DNA from: Ophiostoma sp. CBS 140.51
Lineage: Eukaryota > Ascomycota > Sordariomycetes > Ophiostomatales > Ophiostomataceae
Length of the DNA: 64,000 nt
Assembly: GCA_029298735.1 (NCBI GenBank)
Contig: JANSLP010000174.1
Coordinates: 1-64,000, forward strand
Direction: 5' to 3'
In this document: positions 11,201 to 21,000 of the stretch, piece by piece
Layout: every line of letters starts with the position of its first letter
Numbering within the stretch: position 1 is the first letter of the stretch
Program-made: the position numbers and the translations under genes
The notes under the pieces: model-generated
What the model saw: the letters and a program-made list of their open reading frames with translations, nothing else
What the model was told of the DNA's origin: nothing
Database searches by the model: none

Positions 11201-11454
11201 TGGACGTTCTTCTCCTGCTGGGCCTCCCAGTGGCGGGCAGCGACGTCGAGGTCAAACGTCTCGGGCGAGTAGGCAAAGATCTTGTCGGACAGCTTGTAGG
11301 CGACCTGCTGGACGAGCAGCTGGGCCGTGGCATAGGTCGGGCCGTTGATCGAGGACAGAGCCGCCGTCGTGGTCGGGAGACACTTCAGCTCCTCGGTCGG
11401 CTGGTCGACGGGCAGCGCCGGACTGCCGGTGGTCTCTTCGTGCTTAAGCTGCAT
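8236..11454 (-). CDS. MET10: Sulfite reductase (NADPH) flavoprotein subunit, MET10-like
   Basis: A 1072-residue single-exon protein; the first ATG is at 11454, and the frame extends to 11502 only through a TTG. Known role of the family: the alpha subunit of assimilatory sulfite reductase passes NADPH electrons through FAD to the hemoprotein subunit, giving sulfide for cysteine and methionine. The N-terminal ~600 residues resemble the pyruvate:ferredoxin-oxidoreductase-like region typical of fungal Met10 (for example GPTYATAQLLVQQVAYKLSDK near the start). The C-terminal third has the FAD-binding signature RREYSIASAQ, a GTGLAPFRAFVQ motif for nucleotide binding, and an NADPH-domain end of the form CGPTWPVPDLTDV...DGRYVLEVY. 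No canonical flavodoxin FMN domain stands out, in keeping with fungal alpha subunits. The codon pattern is strongly GC-ending, suggesting good expression. A TCACGTG box lies about 650 bp upstream. Cytosolic; partner hemoprotein not in the window. Confidence 0.96.
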   Translation of the reverse strand: MQLKHEETTGSPALPVDQPTEELKCLPTTTAALSSINGPTYATAQLLVQQVAYKLSDKIFAYSPETFDLDVAARHWEAQQEKNVHGYPTTVVPLQTRAGAGAFALGYLFSEDFDKSKRNFPQTLVAPTASLRSLRASLDQLSLLYGVASPFVAHVAALDYAAQDGLVGDYSAALQTADELGLGLVASTSAAEAQHIALFATLAAQILPTLHVYDGLRTARETVRVTDALSEAHIAEAFSRLSALRDERGALSKRLDHAGQLLELLQAFNNELGTAYQPFEYHGHDEAESVIVAFGSIEAQLAAQTVARLAVQGHKVGAVNVRVYRPFIEEAFLSVLPPTVRRIAVLGQVQNEVAVNEASVQSALFADVLATVAFASKWTETPAIVDVKYAAADVPTPAFITSVLQTLTGKPEAEESQFTVSLVPEQVQQYTFYDVDNSAALGAPAAIARVIAEQPGANVSTHNVHDNLIQGGVVRTDIRKAAGKATNAPFAVEAADVTVVAEEKLLKDIDIVAGAKAGSALIVRLPNFKAEDAEKRIPANVRQSLQQKQVRLYALDTAAVPAVEEHSKVLLEQAFLQVAHPELNADDLVRLAAAVNDVDAARACAEVLSQVLLAVEVPATWAEVPADFVAPVALVKTLKPSSFAVFDKTEVEPVTEVSDWQAAAKGLAFKEVYGTQTAVRPDLPVRTSVVTVQENRRLTPLEYERNIFHIEFDLGDSGVTYQIGEALGVHADNDTALVEEFITFYGLDADALVQVPSREDAAVFETRTVYQALVQNVDILGKPPKRFYEALAEFATDDAQKVKLTALGGKDGAEEFKKYSEVDTVSYVDVLQEFQSAHPSIQDLVKIVAPSKRREYSIASAQAVTPNSVALMIVVVDWVDSRGRKRYGNASRYLSLLPVGAQVTVSVKPSVMKLPTLSTTPLIMAGLGTGLAPFRAFVQYRAMQKARGEEIGSILLFMGSRHQREEYLYGEEWEAYVDAGVVTLLGAAFSRDQPEKIYIQDRMRQSMDAVIKAYIHEEGSFFLCGPTWPVPDLTDVLMESIAKEAKASGRKVDPHKEIDRLKEDGRYVLEVY

Positions 11455-11892
11455 CTTGCGGACGAATCCCACGAGCGTACGAGTGACGAGGAAGCCGGTC
11501 AAGAGGTTGAGGAGGAAGGGGAGCCGGGAGGCTGAGAAAGGGCCTCGAGGAGAGCCGGAGAAGACTCGGGAAGAGGCTCGAAAAGAGACGAGAAAATGGC
11601 CGGTGTTTAGGGGTGGTGATTCCTAAAGAGAGCCGACAACTGGTGATGAATCTGAGATAATGTCAGGATGAGGTCGAAACAGAACAAAAAAGACCAAAGA
11701 AGAGCCAGAAAAGACAAGCAGGGGATCAAAAGTGAAGACGAGAAATTTTAAGATGAGACGCGCTGCAGAAATAAAACCGGCAGAACACTAACCACGAAAG
11801 AGCATAGTCCGGCGGCCATCGCGGCCGGACAAAGGCGAGCCGGGGCTGACATGGGGAATAAGGTCCACCGGAAGCAAAGACTTTCCTCGCTT

Positions 11893-11920
11893 CTTGCGTG
11901 CTTGCGTGCTTGCGTGCTTT
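11893..11920. repeat. 9-bp tandem repeat (about 3 copies)
   Basis: Three consecutive copies of a TTGCGTGCT unit on the plus strand, located in the upstream region of the sulfite reductase gene. Seen directly in the sequence; it looks like ordinary slippage-type microsatellite DNA. Confidence 0.75.
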
Positions 11921-12101
11921 GCTGGGGGCAAAGGCGGCCTGGACGTTTTTCGCAATTGGAAGCGGCACGGCGCAAATTTGCAATGGGCAATGTTCGCGAT
12001 CACGCAATTGCGCTAGGCCACATGGGGAATGGCAGCCAGGAACCAGACTGAGCCAAACTGCACCAAAACCCGTCCGTTTCGGCAATCGGTGTCTAGCCGC
12101 G

Positions 12102-12108
12102 TCACGTG
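12102..12108. promoter_or_regulatory. TCACGTG E-box upstream of sulfite reductase gene
   Basis: The heptamer TCACGTG lies about 650 bp upstream of the MET10-like start. In yeasts this sequence is bound by Cbf1 with Met4 at sulfur-assimilation promoters. Filamentous fungi mainly use a CYS3/MetR bZIP for this regulon, so the functional reading here is inference. Confidence 0.35.
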
Positions 12109-12372
12109 CCGTCTCTCGTGCCAATTTGTGAGACTTTTTTGCAGGCCATTTGGAGACCAATTTGCATGCCATTGAACAAGGGTCTGCAAGCGGCACGCCA
12201 ACGACGGTCGAGACTTGCCTCGAGACGAGAGCATGCCATTGGCAAGCATTGACAAGCCATTTGGCACAGTTGCAATTGGACAATCGATTCGGTGCTGGTG
12301 GTGAGTGTTGATACAGTGGATTGATACATGATACATTAAGAGACGTCAAGAGACGTTAAACCGAAGCAAAGC

Positions 12373-13334
12373 TCACGCCGGCGGTGCAGACTCGGCAGGC
12401 GTGGCTGTCGTTGCTGCACTTGCCTCCGCTGCCACCGGCTTCTCCTTCTTCGGCTTCTTCCGCAGCGTGTGCAGGTTCGGCGGCTTCTCCAGCCCCAGAC
12501 GCTCCCGCAGCTCTGCCGCATCCGTCATCAGCTCCTTCTCCCAGTACACATTCATGATGGGCTTCGCACGGCGTGCACTCCGCAGCGCCCATGGCAGGAA
12601 AATACTGAAAAATCGCTGTCTTTCCGCAGGCTTAAGTCGGGCCACGGCCACAAGACTCAGTGCCGCCATTGGCAGACCCGTGTTGACAAACTCGAATGCT
12701 TTCAACGCAATCTCGCCTTCGACGTACTGTGGGGGAAGGCCGAGCACCGCATGGTACAAATCATGACACTCGCGGTACCGTTGGATCACGTACGCGCACT
12801 CGGCGTCGTCGACATAGCGGACCTCGTCGCGCACATCGGGCGACATGTGATAACGCTTGCGGAAATGGCCATAGACATAGCCCACCGTGTTGTGCGGCAT
12901 GGCAAGCAGCTCATCGAGCGGCCAGCTCTCGGACGTGATGCGCGGGCGGTCGCGCAGGATCTGGCGTCCCGTTGGGTCGCTCAACATGGTGTCGCGCAGC
13001 CGCTGGGCCACAGGGCCTGCCGAGACTTCTCCGAGCGTGGCGATGAGGTCTGTGATGTCAGTAGGAAGTCCGTAAATGCTGGTATAGTGTGGACAGTGTA
13101 CGCACCCGCCCGTCTGGGATCGATAAAGGCGCCAATGGCCGAGCCCAGCGTCATTGCGCCCTTCTCAATGAGCGTCAACGGCACATGGCCATCGTATTGT
13201 GGCGGCGGCCGGTTGAGCACCGAAAATGCGCGGATGTGCTGAGCGACCGATGCTTCTGCACCTGCCGGCAGAAAGATACTCGGCCGGGCCAGCTGCGCAA
13301 GCTTTCGACTCGATATTAACCGTACGGACCGCAT
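12373..13334 (-). CDS. COQ4: Ubiquinone biosynthesis protein COQ4, mitochondrial
   Basis: Two exons: 13334-13106 and 13049-12373, with a 56-nt intron at 13105-13050 (donor GTGCGT, branch CTGAC, acceptor CACAG). Splicing joins ...DPRRA to DLIATLGEV and gives 301 residues. COQ4 is a matrix-side peripheral inner-membrane protein of the coenzyme Q synthome, needed for complex assembly and reported to have a metal-dependent ring-modifying role. The N-terminus is rich in Arg/Ser/Ala with no early acidic residues, as in a mitochondrial presequence. The family motif is present as HDLYH at residues 172-176, followed by VEGE. The spacing from the second His to the next Glu residues is 10 and 12 here, whereas I recall 11 in the usual HDxxHx11E motif. 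The C-terminal 35 residues are a Lys/Ala-rich extension. The gene lies upstream of and in the same orientation as MET10, without evidence of co-transcription. Confidence 0.95.
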
Positions 13335-15032
13335 TGTTGTGTGTAGATGAAGTTGTGTTCAAAGGAGAAGCGTTGAGGACCGTGGCGTGAGGATCTGACG
13401 ACTCGCGATGAAAGCTTCAATTCAATGTGGGGCAGATACGAGAGCTGTGTAATCACGTGTTTGATCACGTGCCTTTAACAACCAGAAATATCATACAACT
13501 CTCGTCGACGACGATGATGATTTAGTGGAGAGCGACTATGCATGTCACTAATGCAGTTTAATTTTTGTTGAATCTTTACTACGAAAACGGCCTGCGGTGC
13601 AAAAGAGCCGACGGCGTCACCGAATCGCCGTCACCGCATAAAGCCTAGAGAAGCCGTGCCACAGGACAACTTACAGGAAGCTCGTCGGTATATTAGATAC
13701 ACCGGCCTCGGCGGGATGGTTTTCAAAGAGATTTTACTTACCACAATCGTAAATTACTAAAAGCCTTGTATGACAATTTGCACTAAACGGCTACATGTCC
13801 AACGCTGTGCGCCGTCAAGCGCGGCATCGACGTGGCCCATCTGCAGAGGCAAGATTTTGTTATGCAATGTCGATTCACTGTTTGCAAAACAAGGAAGAGG
13901 AAGAGCCGAAAGAAATCAGAGTGGTGTTGGGTAGGGTGTGTGTTGTCAGAATGGGCTGATGGAGGATGTGGTCGAGAATAGACAATGGAGATGTGGAAGA
14001 CATCTCGACTTCGATGATAGTTACAGACCCTCTATGGGTGTGTAGGACGGGGTACCGTCATGAAAGTTTTTACTTGGCTCTGTGCATCCTATGCCCGATA
14101 TATACTGCTTTAGCTACATACGGGTATATTGTGATACTGCATGGAAGAAAAGAAAGGAAGACCAAGAGGAGGACAAGAATGAGGCCAGTCATCGAAATTG
14201 AAAATGGCCAAGACAAGACGTTTCACGAAAACCCATCACACGAGACGGCACAGGCGGGCAACATACACCACATATGCACATCTTTATCGTGAACACAGGC
14301 CCCCAACTACAACATGCACGTCTATTTCAAGGCGTTCCTTCTGTCCATAGTCTGTTGCTAAGCCTCGCTAGCCGCCGCTGTCGTCTTTTGTGGCAACACA
14401 AGCCCTGCCGTGACATCTTGTCCTTCCTCATGTCTTCGTATCAAATTAATTAGCTTCCCTTCTTCCCTCACACAGGATGAAGGGAGAGGTATCATGGGCA
14501 CACGATTGTGCAACGAGCGGAAGCAGGTGCCTGCCACATGTGACCCACACCCGACGATGAGCGACAATGGCGATGGGAAGAAGCAGAAAACGCGAAAACG
14601 CGAAAGGACGACATGTAGGATAGAAATTCGTAGGACCATCATCTATTCTGCATCGAATTTGATTCATTATAAGATGCACAAAATATTGTTTGCCTACATC
14701 GACGCCAATATTTCCTACTTCTTTTTTTTTTATCTAGTTTTGTTTTACCTTCAAAAAAAAGAAAATCAAAATAAATACGCCTCAAGTTACCAATCACAAT
14801 CAATATAGATTTCATGCGAACATATCTGATGATGATATCAACATTATACAAAATACATTATCTAATACACTAAAGAGGACATCCAATGCTTGATATATTA
14901 CACGTTCATAAACCAAAAAAGTTAACCCCCCCAAAAAGTACAACATTTGAACAGCACAGTATTCCAAAAAGTATCCAAAATTGGGGAAAGGTTCCAGAAG
15001 GGTTTCGAAGTATGGACGTTGCCCTACCTTGA
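13335..15032. other. Intergenic region with no convincing gene
   Basis: About 1.7 kb between the start of COQ4 and the stop of IML1. It contains the COQ4 promoter with two ATCACGTG boxes, a mixed-composition stretch (13.6-14.6 kb), and a very AT-rich end (14.65-14.95 kb) that probably includes the IML1 3' UTR. A 108-codon ATG frame at 13966-14292 has one hydrophobic segment but no recognisable family, and I do not call it. Confidence 0.55.
13452..13471. promoter_or_regulatory. Twin ATCACGTG E-boxes upstream of COQ4
   Basis: Two identical octamers, ATCACGTG at 13452-13459 and 13464-13471, lie 12 bp apart (centre to centre) and about 120-135 bp upstream of the COQ4 start codon. CACGTG is the core site of bHLH regulators such as Cbf1. 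The close, same-phase spacing suggests a paired site. No regulator is demonstrated. Confidence 0.45.
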
Positions 15033-18000
15033 CTAACCTTGCTGGCTAGGCAGGCTAGGGGAGCCCTGGGCAGCTCGACCAGTACCATCATTATTGCCCT
15101 CGGCCGACTGCCGCTGCAGACCAATGTCATCCACGCTGCTGCGCCGTAGAAACAGGCGCGAGGCCAGGAAACCGGGACTCGTCGTCCGGATCGGCGTCAG
15201 GGGGGTAGGCTGGATGAACTGGCTTCCAGTACCAGCAGTTCCCGATGTGCTCGCGGGAGACCGAAGGCTGTTGCTGCCGCTGGATGGAGGCGCGAGAGGA
15301 CTGCTGTCGCCGCCGCCTCCACTACTCAAAAGACTGCTGCCACTCCTACCACTAGTGACTCGCGTGCTGCTGTTCAACAGACCGGGCGGCAGGCCGAGTG
15401 TCGGGATGTTGGTGTCGGGCACCTCGGCCGTGGCCCGTGCAGCAGCCGACGACAGCAACGACGGGGAGCTGTGCATGGCGTGTGAAACGGGGCGACCCGT
15501 CGATGTGGGTGTACCAGAGGTCGAGCTCGTGCTGCCACTCGGCGGTGGGAACATGTGCGGGTGGCTGCCCGAGAGGTGCGGCGTGTTGAGGGTGCCATAC
15601 AGGCCTGCACTGCTAGTACCGCTGGTAGTTGCCGGTGTGGCAGCTGCTGCGGTCGATGCAGTCGTGTTCCGCTTCTCGAGGACTTCGGCGTAGAATGCTT
15701 CGAGGGCCACGGGGTCCTGGCTAAATGCCTCGAGCTCGTCCATGACACTTTCTGGGTCGTCGCCCGGCGGCAGTCCGGCCGTCGAGATGGAGAAGAGAAC
15801 GGCACTCGCGGCGCTCGGGATCATACCGAGGGTGTTGCCACTACCGAGGAGAACTGGTGGCACGCCGACCGAGCTGCTCGTCACAATCGGACTCGGGCCA
15901 GACCCACTGTTCTTATTCAGTAGGCCCGACATGGTCGCGGAGCTGCCCTTTTGGCTGAGCGCCTCGAGGCCTGCAGGCCGCAGTCGCGGCGAGTGGTACA
16001 GTGCGGTCTTGACCATAGGTGACTGTAGTGGTGTAGGCTCACAAGGACCGCCACCCTGCATCTGTTGCTGCTGCTGTGCTTGTTGCTGCTGCTGCTGATG
16101 ATCTGAAGGGCGCATGTCGCGCACAGACGATGCAATCGACCGGTTGCTGTACAGACGGTTGACGAGTAGCAAGAAATCACCCTCGTCGTCAATCTGCGCC
16201 AAGATGATGCCTGATCGGTGTATGTACTGCGAGTACTTGAATGAGGGCCGGCCCCAAGAGTATTGCACGTCGACGCTGGGCGGGAAATTGGACGCGGCCT
16301 CCGTGTCGAGCACGAAGCCAAACTTGCGCAGGATGGCCCTCTGATAAAAGTGGCGGCCAGGCTGAGCCTGGGGTGCGAGTGTGTTGGGATCGTAGTAGGT
16401 GGCGGGTCGTTGCGTAGGTGGCGCGAGCGCGAGGCGGACCTTGTATGGCCGCCGGAAGGGGTTGCCTTCGCTGATGGACGAGGCCTCAGCAATGGGCACC
16501 TCGACAAGGCGGAGGCCGTGCTGGAAGGCTTCACGTGCCCAGACCTCGACGGCGTCCTCAATGAGCTTGGCCGTGACGTTCATCCACTCGATGCGGATGT
16601 GGTAGCAATTGTCGGGGTTGTGCAGGCGGTCGTAGTGCAGGTCAATGCGTTCAGGACGGTACGAGCGCTTGCGGTGGTCGACGTCGTACTTCATCATCTT
16701 GCTGAGTACCACACGGGGCCTCTTCTTGTTGGCGTTGTTGTTGGCATTGCTGCCGGCCTCGTTACCAGCGCCTGCGTTGTTACCGGCACCAGAGATTGCA
16801 GCTATAATCGGCGTCGAAGCACCAGACGGTGGCACTCTGCTAGAGTCGCTGTCTTCATGAACAGAGCCCGGTCGTGACGCCGGTTGCCGCGACCCGTCGC
16901 CGAGACTAATACCACTACTCTGCAAGTCGGCTGCTGTAGGGACGGCCGCCACCGAAGCTTTACGCGTATTGAACCAGCCGCCAGTGTTGTGTGGTTTGGC
17001 ATACTCGCTGCTGATCTGGTAAAAGTACTGGCCGTCACGGAAAGCGTGACGCTTCTCGACGTGCACAAAGATACCCTGGTGCTTAAGCTCTCTGGGAGCA
17101 GGTGCTGGTGTCGCTCCCGACGTAGTGTTTGTTCCACTACCACCGGCACCGGTAGACGTTGTAGTGCCGGAATTTGTCGAGTCGGCAGTTGCGTTGCTAC
17201 CACCGCTGGCGGCACTGACGTTACTGTTTTCACGATCTTTCTTGTCGGCCGCGTCTTTTTCGGATACATCGTTGGATGAGTCCTTGTACAGGTAGTCCCG
17301 GTCGCGGTCGCGGTCCCGGTCCGACACCATGAGCATGTTGCCTAGTGCCTCGGCCTCTTGGCGGCTCTCGAGGTCCTCGACGTTGTCCAAAAGCCAGCTC
17401 GTCATGTCTGAGCCGATGAAACAGTTGTAGTGCAGCCGCAGATGCCAACGGCGGTTCTGCATGCGCACACCGCCCTGCTCGACGGGCTGCTGCATCGCCT
17501 CGGCTAGTGCCGCGAGGTTGAGGCTGCTCTTGCGGAAAGGGTCACGGTTGGTCACTAGCTGGCCCTTGCGGGAGAACGGCTGTTGTGGTTGACCCCCTGC
17601 ACCTCCTGCCAAAAGCGGCAGAGTCGACTCAAGCTCAGCTGCAATGACGAGCGACGGGTCTTCGGTCTTGTAGACGACGTCTAATGGGTTCTGGTTGGTG
17701 TCACGCGTACGGCGATGGCGGTTCGAGAGCGTCTGAAGGAAGTGGCGCTCGGACGCAGGAATGACACGATGCTTCTGCCACAGCTGGCCCAGCTTGCGGA
17801 TACCTTCAATGCGGACCTCTTCGTCGTTATCAACAGAGTTAGGGTTGGGATTGGCACCAGAACCGGCACCGGCATTTGAATTCGCAGTACCCGGACCGCC
17901 AGCCGTGTTTGTGGATGCGACAGATCCGGCACGGTGGGGGAGGACCATGGGGATCAGCACGAACCGCGCACGCCAGAAGCGCAGGTTCTCGGTGAGCTGC

Positions 18001-21000
18001 TCGTCATGGCCGGCCAAGTACGAGTCGATGTAGTTCCAATTGCGCTCAGTACGGGGCGCAGAAATGTCAATGGCGCTCGTCCGGTAATCCCGATCCAGGA
18101 GTGTGCGGATGGCTGGCCGGTAAAGCGGCGTAGGGTTGGCTGCACCGACGCCAGCGCCAGTTGCGCCGTCGGCACCGATCGACGCTCCACTGTTGGCGCT
18201 TCCACCATTAAACTCGTCCGTCTTGCGCTGATATATGTTGACTTGGACCTCGGAGTTGTTGGCAAAGGATAGCTGGTGAATGGTGTTGCCAATCGACATG
18301 AAGATACTTGTGCCATCTTCAAAAGGTTGGGAGTTAGTCGAGAAAATGTCTGCAATCTTCATCTGCTTCTGGCCGAATGCCTTGGCGACAACGGGGCCGA
18401 TAACGACCTGGAAGCCTTGCGACAACCGCAAACTAATCAACTCGCGAAGAAGGTTGTCGCGAGTCTGCGGTACCTCGAGAAGCAGGTCCTCGTCGGCTTC
18501 CTGGGACACACTGTAGGGCTGCTGCTGGTACTCGCTCTCAAACTGGGCTTTGGAAGGGAAGTACTCGGTCGTCAGAGGCACAGACGCGGGTGAGCACAGG
18601 GTTTTCCAGCGCATGACGCGGATCTCGCCGGGGCGGGGAAAGACGTGCTGCCAGCGACTGTTAAACGTGGCAGAATCGATCTTGTTGGCCTCGGGCTTCG
18701 AAGGGTTGATCATCATGAGCCAGGGCGCCATGGCGGCGGTGGGAGACAGAGCCTTGGTGACTTCAGGCACAGCTTCGGCAAGTAGCTTGGAATTGTACAC
18801 ACGCTGTGCATCGTCAGCACGCAGTGCGTTCGAGTAGCGCAGATCACGGTCTTCGTGAGGTCGTGGCGGCTCGGCACGTCCGGCCAGACCGGCGCCTAGG
18901 AACGATCCGGCCGCTAGTTGCGTGGAAGAGTCGCTAGAACGGATGACAATGGGACGTGTCGGCGTTTCAGGTGCAAGCAGGCCCCGAGTGCGAAGGTCTG
19001 TAGAGCTACCGCCAATCATACGACCAAGCCCTGGCCGGGTTGCTGTCCGGTCAGTTGGCCCAGAAAGCGGCGAGTTCATCCCGTCGCCTCCTGTTGAGAA
19101 AACAGCCGACACTTTGGGCGTGCTCGGGAGCGTTCCATGTGCTGCAGCCGAGGATGTAGACGAGGTGGCTGTGGCCATGGAAAGTTGGACACTTGGTGCT
19201 GATGGGAGTCGTGATGCAGCGACGGTTTCTGCGCTGACTTCGGCAATGGCGGCCTTGGGCGCGGCAATACCGAAGCCTCGCTGGCCCAGGCTGATTTGGC
19301 GCATAACCTTGGGCATCTTGGATGAAGAAGAGCGCGTGCTCTTCATGCTTTTAATGCTCTCCTTGTCGAAACTGACGGAACGTGTATTGTCACGCATATT
19401 CCTGTAGTCGAGGCCGCGACTCGACAAAAGTGCGGAGCTGGCTGGAGTCGCTGCTGTGGAAGACGAGACCGGCCGAAGGGTGGATGCAGAAGCTGTTGTA
19501 TGGCTGCTGGTTCCGCCTGTTGTAGACATGAAGCTGGCTGTCGACGGTCGCCGGTCGGCATGTGTGGAGCTTGAGCCCGTATCACCGGCACCGCTTCCAC
19601 CCAAGAAGTGCGACTTGCGCAGGGTGCTGGGCCCCGAGAGAGCCAGTGCGGAGCTGGACAATGGCGCCGATCCGTCGTCTATCTCGCGCTTGTGGCTACT
19701 GCTGTTTCCAGTCTGTTGGTTGCGCCTGCGCGAGGGCAGCTTCTGGCGCGTGCCGTCGTACTCTTGCAGCTGCCTCCAGAGTGACTTGTTATTTTGCTTG
19801 GCCAGTTTGTCTGCGGCAAACTTTTGGAAGCCGTAGACTTGGTCAAACAGTACATTAGCAGCGAGCTTGTTCTGGACGACGAGGACGCCACCTTGCTCGA
19901 CGGGTGAAGCAGCCAACGAGTCAGACGAAGCCTTGAAGGCACTGCGCGGAAACAAGGAATCGGCGTGCAGTGGGGTGGTCTCAATCTCGTTAGTCTCGAG
20001 CACGCCGCGCATCTGGAGGTCATACATCCGGCAGCGGACGGCAAACTCCTCGAGGTGTTTGCCCGGGCGGGTGCCTTCGAGAGCGAGAGGTGGCAGGGGC
20101 ACACCCTGGCGCATGAGGAGCTCGTTGGGCTCGCTGGCCCAGTAGGAAACATGCAGCCACTGCGGCAGGGCGTAGAACCAGTGGTCGTTAAAGCGGTCGG
20201 CGCCCATGGCCTCAAATGTGCGTTGTTGATGGGCGTCGGCAGAGCCAACGCCACCCACCTTGCTGGGTGATAGTGAGTGGGCGCCAACGCTGGAGTAGCT
20301 GCCGTAGAGAGGCGTGCTCTGCTTAGGAGTGCTGCTCAAGTGGGCAAGATGGGCACCTACACCCTTTGTGTGGCTCTGGCTGTGCCCATGGCTGTTGCCT
20401 TGGCTGTTACCTTGGCTGTTGGCCTGGCTGTTGCTGCTATAGGTGCGGGATTTGGTAAAGTCACGGTCCAGGTAGTGTGGGTGACGGAAGCGGAAGAGGG
20501 GGGCGTAGTGAAGAGGCACTTTGGGAATGCAGATAAGATCGATACCAATGCCATTGCCGATGAGAGCCTCCGTAGTACGACGCAGGGCATCGTATTCGAC
20601 TTCAAAGACGCCAGAGCCTGGAGTGATAACAACGACAGAGATACCAGTGCGCATAAGATCACGATCGACGTAGTCGTGGGCAAAGAGAGTGGATGCCATA
20701 TTGACAGCCTCGAGAACGTTGCCGTACATGGCGGACGACGATTCTGCTTGGATGTGTTGCTGGTACTTTTGGTTGAATGGCTGCTTCTTGGACCCATCAC
20801 CCGCTGCATCACCGCCGCCAGTCGCATCATCAGACACCGAAGCACCTGGGAGAGAGCCAGCCGTGTCTGGACGCAGGTGGGCGAGATGGTGCAGGCTGAT
20901 ATCGCGGCGGAAGAGGTTGAACTCGCGCTTGAGCTGGTAGAGGATGCGGGTCCACTCGCCAGAAGACATTTCGCTGACGACGACACGGTAGAAGTCCTTG

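Larger units (their letters stand above)
11455..12372. other. Promoter region of the sulfite reductase gene / 3' region of COQ4
   Basis: About 0.9 kb between two minus-strand genes. It includes a 9-bp tandem repeat (CTTGCGTG-type, about 11893-11920), several scattered GCCATTTGG/GCATGCCATT-like words between 12140 and 12270, and a TCACGTG box at 12102. No credible coding sequence is present. Confidence 0.55.

Noticed and set aside
13966..14292. 108-codon ATG frame with one hydrophobic segment
   Set aside because: No recognisable family, ordinary intergenic composition, no supporting promoter or splice features; length is within chance expectation.
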